From positions 1 to 46,975 of the forward strand of contig JBEPZO010000014.1 of NCBI GenBank assembly GCA_041640815.1: DNA of 46,975 nt, written 5' to 3'. The position numbers were made by a program, and so were the translations under genes. This document shows positions 27,390 to 35,426 of the stretch, piece after piece (the stretch's first letter is position 1; every line of letters starts with the position of its first letter). Source of the DNA: JANWZL01 sp041640815. GTDB taxonomy: Bacteria > Pseudomonadota > Gammaproteobacteria > Burkholderiales > Thiobacillaceae. Below the pieces are notes generated by a model, which searched no databases, was not told the origin of the DNA, and worked only from the letters and a program-made list of their open reading frames with translations.

Positions 27390-28316
27390 TCATACATTGG
27401 CGCCAGGCTGTGTCTCAATGAGCAAGCGCAAAGGCGGTGCACTCCCATCTTTGCTTCGTCCTGCATAGAGCGTCAGGTGGGGGTAGGGGATCTCGATGCC
27501 CTGAGCATCAAAGGCCTGTTTCAGGCGGCGCAGATATTCACGCCGCACACGCCATTGCTCCAGCGGCTGCACCTTGATGCGCGCGCGGATCACCACTGAA
27601 GAGTCGGCCCAGTTCTCTACTCCCAAAAGCTCGAGGTCCTCTAGGATGCGCGGACCGTATTCCGGGTCTTCGCGCAGCGCCGCACCGGTTGCGCGCATCA
27701 CTGCGAACACCTCGTCCAGGTCCTCGCGATAGGCCACACCCACGTCGATCACCGCATAGGAAAACTCTAAGCTCATGTTGGTGACCTTGTCGATCATGCC
27801 CGTGGGGATGAAGTGCACGTTGCCATCGAAGCTGCGCAAGCGCACATGGCGCAAGGTGAGCTCCTCGACCAGCCCGCGCTCACCGGCGATGGCCACGAAG
27901 TCACCGACGCGGATCTGGTTCTCGAGCAGCAGGAAAAAACCGGTGAAATAGTCTTTCACCAGGCTTTGGGCGCCAAAGCCCACCGCGATGCCCACCACGC
28001 CGGCGGCACCGAGCAGGGGAGCGATGGAGATGCCGAGCAGATGCAGGATCTCCATGGTGACGGCGGTGATCAAGAAAACGGTAGACACATAACGAATGAC
28101 TCGGGCAAGGGTCTCCACCCGTCGGATGGATTCGGCGTCCTCGGCGCGCTTCAAGGCGAACCGTTTGAAAATCTTGACCATTCTGCCGATCAGACGTAAT
28201 CCTACCCAAGCCGCCAGTAATACAAGCGCGATTTTGAGCGCGTTTGCCATGTATGGAGCGAAGCGCTCATCGATAGCTAGTCCAAATGGTGCAAGCGGTT
28301 GATTCATAGAGATCAT
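27390..28316 (-). CDS. Small-conductance mechanosensitive channel (MscS family)
   Basis: The 308-residue inner-membrane protein opens under membrane tension to release solutes on osmotic downshock. It has three N-terminal helices (about 24-44, 73-95 and 98-128). The pore helix has the Gly/Ala pattern GAAGVVGIAVGFGAQSLVKD, followed by GFFLLLENQIRVGDFV leading into the beta domain. The C-terminal alpha/beta domain ends near IPYPHLTLYAG. The size and single MscS core place it in the short YggB-like group. It has its own upstream region and is convergent with mnmE. Confidence 0.92.
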   Translation of the reverse strand: MISMNQPLAPFGLAIDERFAPYMANALKIALVLLAAWVGLRLIGRMVKIFKRFALKRAEDAESIRRVETLARVIRYVSTVFLITAVTMEILHLLGISIAPLLGAAGVVGIAVGFGAQSLVKDYFTGFFLLLENQIRVGDFVAIAGERGLVEELTLRHVRLRSFDGNVHFIPTGMIDKVTNMSLEFSYAVIDVGVAYREDLDEVFAVMRATGAALREDPEYGPRILEDLELLGVENWADSSVVIRARIKVQPLEQWRVRREYLRRLKQAFDAQGIEIPYPHLTLYAGRSKDGSAPPLRLLIETQPGANV

Positions 28317-28539
28317 CCATTGCCAAGGTTAGGCGCTATGGAAACTCAAAGTAAGCCGCAAGCAGGATTAAGGGCGGATGATGGCCGAGCACACGACGCT
28401 CTAAGGAAAATATTAATTATCCATCAAACATGCTCGTGTTATCACCAGCCGTTACCTCCACTATAGCCTACGCTTATCCTCCTCGCCGCTTTTGGCCATC
28501 CGATGCATAACTTGCAGGCCAGCGGTAAATGTTTCACGC

Positions 28540-28568
28540 CCACAAATCTCCTCAAGGAAGATCTGTGG
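28540..28568. repeat. Inverted repeat, 10-bp arms
   Basis: CCACAAATCT and AGATCTGTGG form a 10-bp stem with one non-Watson-Crick position (a G-U pair only in the minus-strand RNA). The loop has nine bases, within which CC and GG can pair again around TCAA. No T-run follows on either strand, so it is not a simple terminator. It could be an operator or part of a structured RNA. Confidence 0.5.
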
Positions 28569-28697
28569 TTAGCGGCCTTACGCCAACATCGCGCAATGCG
28601 GTAAGCACGCCCGTGCCGCGATTTATCCAACCCCGCTACAGCATCGTAGGATAGCATAGCTCGTTTTCGGTCAGGAATGTCGATTGACTGACCTATT

Positions 28698-28808
28698 ATG
28701 GGTATGGAGTTCTTTGTTTTGGACCAAGTAGCCTACCGCATGCTTGCACTCTCGCAAGAAGAAAACAATGGACTATTATTAAAATCACAACAGACATTGG
28801 GTCGGTGA
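28698..28808 (+). CDS. Possible small ORF, 36 codons
   Basis: ATG 28698 to TGA 28806-28808 encodes MGMEFFVLDQVAYRMLALSQ followed by EENNGLLLKSQQTLGR. No clear Shine-Dalgarno is present and the family is unknown. It ends seven bases before the next start codon, which would suit a leader peptide, but chance is equally likely. Confidence 0.2.
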   Translation: MGMEFFVLDQVAYRMLALSQEENNGLLLKSQQTLGR

Positions 28809-28815
28809 GGGAAAA

Positions 28816-29250
28816 ATGAGGACAGCGAGCGTATCCATGGTATCGACGCGAATGTTCCTGATCGTCCTACCCTTGTTTTTAGCTGCCTGTGTCAACGACA
28901 CCGCCTCCTATCTCATCGATGGCAGCCGCGAGCACACCATCATGCTGCATCGCGTGCAAGACTGGTTCTGGCGAGACACGGTGGCGCTCACCGTCGCGGC
29001 AAGCCGTATGCCAGATTGCCGCGGCGGCCTCGAAATCCAGGACGTGCCGCGCCGCGCCCGTATCGAGCTCTACCAGGCGCCGCCCGAGTATGCCGAACCC
29101 ATCTACATCCTCAAGATCGACAACCGGCACTGGGCGGTGAGTACCCTGAGCTGCCGCGTGCAGGCCTTCGATGCGGCGCCGGCTGACCTGGGCACACGCC
29201 TGGGCGTATTCGAAGAGAAGGGCGGCAAGTTCGCCTTCACGCCGGCCTGA
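28816..29250 (+). CDS. Putative lipoprotein, unknown function
   Basis: The 144-residue product has a lipoprotein signal: hydrophobic FLIVLPLFLAAC with the lipobox LAAC at about residues 22-25, so it is likely anchored to a membrane from the periplasmic side. The mature part is a small alpha/beta domain with two further cysteines (in PDCRGG and LSCRV) that could form a disulfide. GAGGG lies five bases before ATG 28816, which supports that start; ATG 28852 would also leave a complete signal. It is not recognised as a named family. It is convergent with the MidA-like gene. Confidence 0.75.
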   Translation: MRTASVSMVSTRMFLIVLPLFLAACVNDTASYLIDGSREHTIMLHRVQDWFWRDTVALTVAASRMPDCRGGLEIQDVPRRARIELYQAPPEYAEPIYILKIDNRHWAVSTLSCRVQAFDAAPADLGTRLGVFEEKGGKFAFTPA

Positions 29251-29286
29251 GCGCGCCGGCATGCCGCCACCCCTGGCGCTTACCCG

Positions 29287-30459
29287 TCAAAGCCGGGCGC
29301 TGCGGTCGCCTTGCGTAAACCCCAGTAGCGGCGGCGCCACGCCGCGGCCGAGCGCGATCGCCTTGATGAGCTCCCCCATCTCGGCGGGCTGCAAGAGCTT
29401 GTGCACCGCTGCGAGCACACGCGCAAGATCGGCAGTGCCGGGTTGCAGCGCTCGCAAAGGCTCCAGCAGGCCGCAATTGACCAGGAAACGCGCCTGATCG
29501 ATATAGCCCAGCAGGGTCAGACCGGCGGCGTACCCCGCCTCGGCCACCGCGGTAAAATCGACGTGGGCGGTAATGTCCGTCAGCCCCGGTAGATCGAAGG
29601 GGTCGTCATGCACGCGGTGGGCGCGATGACACATGAGCGTGCCGCCCTGACGCTGCGGGTGGTAGTACTCGCGGCGGGGAAAGCCGTAATCGAGCAACAG
29701 CACAACCCCGCGTGCAAGACGCTTGGCGAGCGCTCGCACGAGCGCTGGCGCGGCCAGGTTGATTTCGCTGACGTATCCCACCGGCATAGCCAGGGCGCAA
29801 GCCGCATCGCGCAGGGGGCCAGGCGACAGGGGCCGGGGCTGCCAGACGAAGGCCCCCGCGAAATCGACGGCAACGCCGAGCTCGACCGGACCGCCATCCT
29901 GCCAGAGGATGCGATGCACCGGCAGGGCATCGAGAACCTCATTGGCCAGCACCAGACCGCTGAACCCGGCGGGCATGGCGTCGACCCAACGCAAGCGGGG
30001 CAAGAGCTGCGGCGCTTGCGCTTGGAACAGATCCCGCTGGCGCGCACGTAAGCTAGCGCTCACTTCCAACATCAGGTAAGCCCGTGGTAGGCGGTCGAGC
30101 GCCGCTAGGGTAGTGAGCAGATCGAGCGCCAACCGGCCGCTGCCCGGCCCCAACTCGAGGATGTCGCCACCGGTAGCGTCGAGCACCTCGGCTGCCTGGC
30201 GGGCGACGGCTTGTCCGAAGAGCGGCGTCAACTCGGGCGCGGTGACGAAATCGCCGCCGGCGCCAAACTTGCGCGCCGCACCGCTGTAATAGCCCAGCCC
30301 TGGCGTGTAGAGGGCAAGCGCCATGTAGCGGGCGAAGGAGATCCAGCCGCCAGCGGCCTCGATCTCGGCACGGATGGCGGCTGCGAGCGCGCGGCTTGTG
30401 GCCAGCGCCGCGGGGTCGGGTTCGGGCAATGCCTGCGCTGTGTTAGATTGCATACGCAC
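29287..30459 (-). CDS. SAM-dependent methyltransferase, MidA/NDUFAF7 family (COG1565)
   Basis: The 390-residue protein shows the family-specific start FARYMALALYTPGLGYYSG and GDFVTAPELTPLFGQ. The SAM-binding motif is ILELGPGSGRLA, and ANEVLDALPVHR is the catalytic-domain signature. Also present are LLLDYGFPRREYYHPQR and ITAHVDFTAV. Mitochondrial NDUFAF7 methylates an arginine of a complex I subunit; the bacterial substrate is not established. It is a single gene, divergent from the flavoprotein gene across 121 nt. Confidence 0.9.
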   Translation of the reverse strand: MRMQSNTAQALPEPDPAALATSRALAAAIRAEIEAAGGWISFARYMALALYTPGLGYYSGAARKFGAGGDFVTAPELTPLFGQAVARQAAEVLDATGGDILELGPGSGRLALDLLTTLAALDRLPRAYLMLEVSASLRARQRDLFQAQAPQLLPRLRWVDAMPAGFSGLVLANEVLDALPVHRILWQDGGPVELGVAVDFAGAFVWQPRPLSPGPLRDAACALAMPVGYVSEINLAAPALVRALAKRLARGVVLLLDYGFPRREYYHPQRQGGTLMCHRAHRVHDDPFDLPGLTDITAHVDFTAVAEAGYAAGLTLLGYIDQARFLVNCGLLEPLRALQPGTADLARVLAAVHKLLQPAEMGELIKAIALGRGVAPPLLGFTQGDRSARL

Positions 30460-30580
30460 ATCATAACGCCGCTATCGCCATGACTCGCCCCGGTTTGCCG
30501 CACCGCCGATGCGCTGCTGGGCGGCTTGCTAGCAGCTCGCCTGCCAGAGGACCGCATCTTTCGCTAGGCCAAGCCCTGCC

Positions 30581-31522
30581 ATGACCCAGGTCGCCATCCT
30601 AGGCGCCGGCCCGGCCGGCATGTCGTGCGCCAATGCCTGCCTGTCCTACGGCCTCGAGCCGGTGGTCATCGAAGTGAGCGATCACATCGGCGGCAGCCAG
30701 CGCACCAACTTCCACCCCAATCTCTGGCTGCTCGGACACCCCGAGGAGACGGGCGAGCAGATGACTAAGCGGTTAACTGACCATTTCCTCAAGCTACCGC
30801 TTAGGCTTTATCGCAGCGCACAAGTCCGATCGGTCGCGCCGGAGAAGGGCGGCTTCGTTTTGAAGATCCATACGCCTACGGGCGAAGTGACTGAGCACGC
30901 CCAGGCCGTGGTGCTCGCCACCGGCATGCGGCCGCGCGCCACACCGACGCTGCAAGCGCTGGCCGCACAATCGCGGCGAGTGATCATCGGCCCCCTGTCG
31001 GACGCCATCCGCGACGAGGTGCGCAACGCCCGCGTCCTCATCTTGGGCGGCGGCGACAATGCCCTCGACCACGCCCTATTCCTGGCCGAGCGCGGCAACA
31101 CGGTGCGGGTATGCACGCGGGCCCGCTTTTCCGCGCGCAAGCCCTTCTTGGCCGCCTGCGCCGCCCGCCCCGAGATCGAGCTCAAAGACCATTGCATCCC
31201 GAGCCGGCTGACGGTGATGGGCGAGCACATCGCGGCAGAATGGGGTGGGGCGAGCGAGCGCTACGACTGGTTGCTCGTCATGTATGGTTACCAACCCAAC
31301 ATCGAGGTGCTGACGGCCTTCGCTGAGACGATCCGTCCGGCCATCACGGCCAGCGGTCACCTCCACGTCGATGGCTGGCAGCGCACCAGTGTCGCCGGCA
31401 TCTACGCCGCCGGCGACATTACCGCAAGCCCCCAGCCCTCGGTGCCGACCGCCATCGCGCAAGGGCTGGCGGCAGCCAAGGCCATTGAGCGCGATCTCTT
31501 CTCCGACAGGGAGCAGGCCTAG
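30581..31522 (+). CDS. NAD(P)/FAD-dependent oxidoreductase, thioredoxin-reductase-like without CxxC
   Basis: The 313-residue flavoprotein has two Rossmann motifs: GAGPAG at 8-13 for FAD and LILGGGDNALDHALFLAERG for NAD(P)H. The FAD-closing motif is GIYAAGDI. Overall it follows the low-molecular-weight thioredoxin reductase plan. Where TrxR has its redox C-A-x-C, this protein reads FLAACAARPEIE, with only one cysteine. It is therefore unlikely to reduce thioredoxin by the usual route. A ferredoxin/flavodoxin-NADP reductase-like role or another acceptor is possible. It stands alone on the plus strand. Confidence 0.82.
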   Translation: MTQVAILGAGPAGMSCANACLSYGLEPVVIEVSDHIGGSQRTNFHPNLWLLGHPEETGEQMTKRLTDHFLKLPLRLYRSAQVRSVAPEKGGFVLKIHTPTGEVTEHAQAVVLATGMRPRATPTLQALAAQSRRVIIGPLSDAIRDEVRNARVLILGGGDNALDHALFLAERGNTVRVCTRARFSARKPFLAACAARPEIELKDHCIPSRLTVMGEHIAAEWGGASERYDWLLVMYGYQPNIEVLTAFAETIRPAITASGHLHVDGWQRTSVAGIYAAGDITASPQPSVPTAIAQGLAAAKAIERDLFSDREQA

Positions 31523-31628
31523 GCTGACGAAAGTTGCAGCATCCCGCGCCTCTCCGAGCGACGATGGTCGGCAGGCTGGAACACTGCCCCCAGCTTTGCC
31601 AAAGGATGCAAGCAGTTTTTTCTGCGGA

Positions 31629-31677
31629 GCCGATTAGGGGCATGGCCGCATCACGTCAACCTGCGGCCAGAATCGGC
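31629..31677. repeat. Two-tier inverted repeat downstream of the flavoprotein gene
   Basis: The outer arms GCCGATT and AATCGGC (7 bp) enclose inner arms GGCCGC (31644-31649) and GCGGCC (31663-31668). Read on the minus strand, this hairpin lies downstream of the hsdR remnant and may be its old terminator, although no T-run follows. It could also end the flavoprotein transcript. Confidence 0.45.
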
Positions 31678-31709
31678 AAGGCCGCGCTGCGCCACGGCAA
31701 CGCGGCTGT

Positions 31710-31892
31710 TCACGCCTCGACCCCCTCGGTGGACCGCGGCTCAGCCTGCTTAAAGACGGTGAGCGTCGCTTTCTGCTGCCTGTCAGGCGGGTAGCCGTGC
31801 TTGCGGAGCATGCACATCAAGAGACGATGGTAGGCACGGGCGTTCTGGCGTGCGGCGGCTGGCTGTATGCCAGACTCGATGCGTCGACTCTC
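31710..31892 (-). pseudogene. 3' remnant of a second type I restriction hsdR
   Basis: The frame encodes 60 residues ending at TGA 31710-31712. It has no usable start, and an in-frame TAA lies directly upstream. The segment MLRKHGYPPDRQQKATLTV followed by FKQAE matches the very C-terminus of HsdR proteins of the DUF3387-containing subfamily, where (I/V)LRKYGYPPDxQ..AT..VLEQAE is the rule. The intact HsdR beginning 120 nt away belongs to a different subfamily and has no such end. This is therefore the tail of a lost gene. Its orientation matches the intact locus and the hsdM remnant at 41.5 kb. Confidence 0.75.
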
Positions 31893-31920
31893 TTAGGGAT
31901 GGGAGAAGATTGCGACACCG

Positions 31921-31956
31921 GGCAGATGGAGAGCATCGGGCCGTATCACATCTGCC
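31921..31956. repeat. Inverted repeat downstream of hsdR
   Basis: GGCAGATG and CATCTGCC form a perfect 8-bp stem around 20 nt. It lies 57 nt beyond the hsdR stop, at the junction with the old remnant. There is no T-run. Confidence 0.4.
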
Positions 31957-32012
31957 TGAGGACGACTCGACACACCCCTGCCCCAAGGCCAGCGCAATTC
32001 ACAGAGCGCGAC

Positions 32013-35000
32013 TTACGCCGCCATCGCTGTCTCACGCACTGCCTGCAACACGCGGATGAGCTCATCGACTTCCTTCGCCTTGAACAGGACCTCCGGACCT
32101 TGTGGCGCAAGATCCGTAAACGGCGATTCATACAGCCGCGGCGCCTCCATGAACCCGTGCTCTGTCAAATGATCCACAATCAAATTGATGAACTCGAGTT
32201 GGTTCGCGCTCAGGGTCTTGCCGTTGGTGAATTTCGCCAAAGCCTCCTTGGCGGCCGCGCGGTCCATGCCGACGAGCGAGCGAACGAAGAGTCCCAGCCC
32301 CTGGGCATCCTCGGCTGCGCGGCGGATGTCCTCCGGCTCGGCCACGCCGCTTGCACCCAGCAGCCGTTCCAGTTCGGCGAGGTCGGACGGTGTGAGCGGC
32401 CGGTTCATGCGCAGCTTGGCGACGGCGACATGATCGAGATGCTGGCGCAGGAACGCCCGCGCCTTGGCAATGAACTTGGCCTGATCGGTGCCGGTGGCAA
32501 ACCCTGTCAGAACATATTCGGTCTCGCCACCCATCTCGTCTTCGAAGTCGGTATACAGCGGTTTTCGTTGGCGCTTGTCGATCAATTGCACCAGTCCGCG
32601 CAGCCGCCGCCGCATCGCCTCCAGCATCGGCACCGTGACGTCCTGCCACCAGGCGTCGCTCAAGACCTCCAGGATGAAAGGCATCTGCTCGCGCACCATC
32701 GGAATCGCTTCCTTTTCCACGAGCAGACCCGCGATTTCCCTGACACGCTCCCGCAGCCGCTCATAGCCGGGTTCGGCGCGTAGCAAGGCTAGTTGAAGTT
32801 GGAAAACGAGTAGATCAAATCGTTTGGCCTCTTCGTTCTCTGGCTCCAGTTGCGTGGGAAGCCCCGCAAGCTCCTCGGAGAGCTCAGCCAGCGCTTCGGG
32901 TGTCAAGACCTGCCACGCTTCTGGACTTGCGTATTTCTCGACCAAGTGGCGGTGCGGCCGCACGAGAAAGTTCTCCAGCGGCATGGCGGCCACCTCGCGC
33001 TGAAGCTGTTCGGCGAGAGTCTGCCTCACTTCCGCATCCGTCTTCGGATCGCCGTAGGTCGTCTCCTCCTCCATCGCAAGCCCCGCCTGTTCGCCCTTTA
33101 AGCGCGCATCGAGCGCGGCAATCAGCTTGAGCCGTGCGTCGAATACCCGTTTGGCGAGCGAGGGGGCAATCAACCCCTCCGTACCCGGGATGTTCTGGCT
33201 GAAGTACTCAAGGTTCCCACAGTAATCGAAGAGATAAAAGAATTCCTTGTGCCGCCCCGGCCCGAAGAGGTCGGGGCACAGGCGCGTGCCGCGCCCCAGC
33301 ATCTGCCAGAACTTGGTCTTCGAACGCACCTGCTTGAAGAAAACCAAATTCACCACTTCCGGCACATCGATGCCCGTATCGAGCATGTCCACCGAGATGG
33401 CGATGTGCGGCGCCCGGTCTTTGTTCGAGAAATCGTCGATGAGGCTTTGCGCGTACTCGGTCTTGAAGGTGATCACGCGCGCAAACGACCCCTTGAGGTG
33501 CGGATAGTTGGCGTTGAACCGCTCTTCGATGAACTCGGCATGCTGCTGGTTCTTGGCGAAGATGATGGTCTTGCCCAGCCGGTCGCCGCCCGCGACCTTG
33601 AGGCCGCGCGTCATCAGGTGCTCGAGCACCTTGTCCACGGTGTCCTGGTTGAAGAGCCAGCGGTTGATGGCCGCGGCCTCGACTCGGTCCGGGGCGTCGC
33701 CTTCTTCGTCCCACTCCAGCGCGTCCCATTGGTCCTTCTCCTCCTCCGAAAGCTCCTCGTACTTGATCCCCTCGCGCGGGAATTTGAGCGGCACCGACAC
33801 GGCCTTGGGCGGCACCAAAAAACCATCGCGCACGGCCTCCTCGAGCGAATAGACGTCGGTCGGCACGCCGTCTTCCAGCTCGAACAATCTGTAGGTGTTA
33901 CGGTCCACCTCGTCCTTGGGCGTGGCGGTGAGCCCCACCAGCAGCGCATCGAAGTAGTCGAAGATGGCGCGGTACTTGTGGAACACCGAGCGATGCGCCT
34001 CGTCGATGATGACGAGATCGAAATGCCCCACGCCGAAGCGCCGCTGCCCGTCGACCGCCTCGTCGATCAAGCTCATCATCGTCGGGTAGGTCGAAACGAA
34101 CACCCGCCCCTCGGAAGCCTTCTCGGTGACGAGGTTTACGGGCGAGGCATCGGGTAAGTGGTTCTTGAATGCGTTCACCGCCTGGTTCACGAGCGCCACG
34201 CGATCGGCGAGGAACAGCACGCGCTTGACCCAATTGCAACGCATCAGCAGATCACACAGCGCAATCACCGTGCGCGTCTTACCGGCGCCGGTGGCCATCA
34301 CCAAAAGCGCCTTGCGGTCGTGGTCGCGCTCGAAGCTTTCCGCCACGCGCCGGATCGCGCGTGTCTGGTAGTGTCGTTCGACGATCGCGGGGTTGATGGT
34401 CGCCGTCGCCAGCGGGCGGCGCATCTCGCGCCGCTGGATGAGCAGCTCCAGCTCGGCCTTCTTATAAAATCCTTGCACCCGGCGCGGCGGATAAAACGTG
34501 TCGTCCCAGATCCAATGCTCGTAGCCGTTGGAGTAGAAGATCACCGGTCGCTGGCCGAACTGCCGCTCCAGGCAATCGGCGTAGAGCTTGGCCTGCTGCT
34601 GGCCGGCCCGCGGGTCGCGGCGTGTGCGCTTGGCCTCCACCAGGGCAAGCGGCTTGCCGTCGTCGCCCCAGAGCACGTAGTCCACGAAGCCTATGCCTTT
34701 GGGTGTAGGCATACCGCTGACCTCGAACTCCCGGTCGCGCGGCTGATCGAGCGGCCAACCGGCCTCCTTGAGCAGGAGGTCGATGAAGTAGTCGCGGGTT
34801 TCGGACTCGCCATAATCGTGGGTATCGGCCTGCGCGGCCGCGGCTTGCCTGGCCTTCGCCACCTCCGCGCGCAGGCGCTCGAGTTCCTCATCGAGCGCCG
34901 CCTTGTCGGCAAGCAGCACCGAGAGCTTCTCGTCTTTTTCGCGCAGGCGCGCCTCCAGCGCCCGGAGCTGCTCCGCGGTCTGCGCCGCCACCGTCTGTGT

Positions 35001-35426
35001 ACACGGCAGCGCGGCGGCATCGAAGGCAAGGCCAGGCGCGGGCCGGCCCGTGCGCCCATAGGTGCGGGCGAACCAGTAAGTGACATGGAACAGTTCGCGC
35101 ACCGCCGCGAGCGCATCCGCTTCCGGCACGGCCCGCTGACTGTGCACGGCGCGGTTACCGAGCGTATTGATCACCCGCGCCTTGTTGAACACGGCCTCCC
35201 CGGCCGTCTGCTTGAAGCTCGGCTCGTGAATGAGCGCAGAGAGGTTGTCCTGGTAGGGTAGTTTGAGCGCCGGGTCGTGCTTGTAGGCCCAGCCGACCGC
35301 CAGCTCCAGCGCGCGGCGGGCGTAAAAGCAGGCCGTACGCGGGTCGGCGCGGACGGCCTCTTCCGCCTTCGCCGCCGCCTCGAAGACGGCGGGCCATTCA
35401 CGTTGAAGAAAGGCAAACTGGCTCAT
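32013..35426 (-). CDS. hsdR: Type I restriction enzyme R subunit (ATP-dependent translocase/nuclease)
   Basis: HsdR gives the type I complex its DNA translocation and cleavage. The frame is open further upstream, but the real start is ATG 35426 (MSQFAFLQREW), giving 1137 residues. Residues about 20-125 resemble a DUF4145-type N-terminal domain, followed by a coiled coil (about 150-200). The PD-(D/E)XK nuclease site is GFVDYVLWG with VEAKR (D249, E264, K266). Helicase motifs follow: MATGAGKT (377-384), DEAH (475-478) and QMLGRGTRL. An EcoEI-type C-terminal region ends the protein. The ATG overlaps the stop of the ATPase gene as ATGA, so translation is coupled. Confidence 0.95.
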   Translation of the reverse strand: MSQFAFLQREWPAVFEAAAKAEEAVRADPRTACFYARRALELAVGWAYKHDPALKLPYQDNLSALIHEPSFKQTAGEAVFNKARVINTLGNRAVHSQRAVPEADALAAVRELFHVTYWFARTYGRTGRPAPGLAFDAAALPCTQTVAAQTAEQLRALEARLREKDEKLSVLLADKAALDEELERLRAEVAKARQAAAAQADTHDYGESETRDYFIDLLLKEAGWPLDQPRDREFEVSGMPTPKGIGFVDYVLWGDDGKPLALVEAKRTRRDPRAGQQQAKLYADCLERQFGQRPVIFYSNGYEHWIWDDTFYPPRRVQGFYKKAELELLIQRREMRRPLATATINPAIVERHYQTRAIRRVAESFERDHDRKALLVMATGAGKTRTVIALCDLLMRCNWVKRVLFLADRVALVNQAVNAFKNHLPDASPVNLVTEKASEGRVFVSTYPTMMSLIDEAVDGQRRFGVGHFDLVIIDEAHRSVFHKYRAIFDYFDALLVGLTATPKDEVDRNTYRLFELEDGVPTDVYSLEEAVRDGFLVPPKAVSVPLKFPREGIKYEELSEEEKDQWDALEWDEEGDAPDRVEAAAINRWLFNQDTVDKVLEHLMTRGLKVAGGDRLGKTIIFAKNQQHAEFIEERFNANYPHLKGSFARVITFKTEYAQSLIDDFSNKDRAPHIAISVDMLDTGIDVPEVVNLVFFKQVRSKTKFWQMLGRGTRLCPDLFGPGRHKEFFYLFDYCGNLEYFSQNIPGTEGLIAPSLAKRVFDARLKLIAALDARLKGEQAGLAMEEETTYGDPKTDAEVRQTLAEQLQREVAAMPLENFLVRPHRHLVEKYASPEAWQVLTPEALAELSEELAGLPTQLEPENEEAKRFDLLVFQLQLALLRAEPGYERLRERVREIAGLLVEKEAIPMVREQMPFILEVLSDAWWQDVTVPMLEAMRRRLRGLVQLIDKRQRKPLYTDFEDEMGGETEYVLTGFATGTDQAKFIAKARAFLRQHLDHVAVAKLRMNRPLTPSDLAELERLLGASGVAEPEDIRRAAEDAQGLGLFVRSLVGMDRAAAKEALAKFTNGKTLSANQLEFINLIVDHLTEHGFMEAPRLYESPFTDLAPQGPEVLFKAKEVDELIRVLQAVRETAMAA
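35379..35425 (-). repeat. 47-bp direct repeat, copy 1 (functional hsdR 5' end)
   Basis: This copy is the first 16 codons of hsdR, from within its ATG. It matches copy 2 (36635-36681) at 44 of 47 positions. The two copies bracket the AAA/DUF4143 ATPase gene. Confidence 0.9.

Larger units (their letters stand above)
28317..28815. other. 499-nt AT-richer intergenic region
   Basis: The gap between the divergent MscS and lipoprotein genes must carry both promoters, though none is convincing by eye. It contains a long hairpin (28540-28568), a short 36-codon frame (28698-28808) and several loose TTATCC motifs. A minus-strand frame at 28442-28657 has no recognisable protein character. Confidence 0.5.

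Noticed and set aside
28526..28545. TGTTTCACG as a second parS
   Set aside because: Only the left half-site matches; the right half is unrelated and CACGTG is absent.
28400..28660. Cluster of TTATCC motifs as a possible origin
   Set aside because: All are only about seven of nine matches or fewer to the DnaA box, and the site is 5 kb from dnaA.
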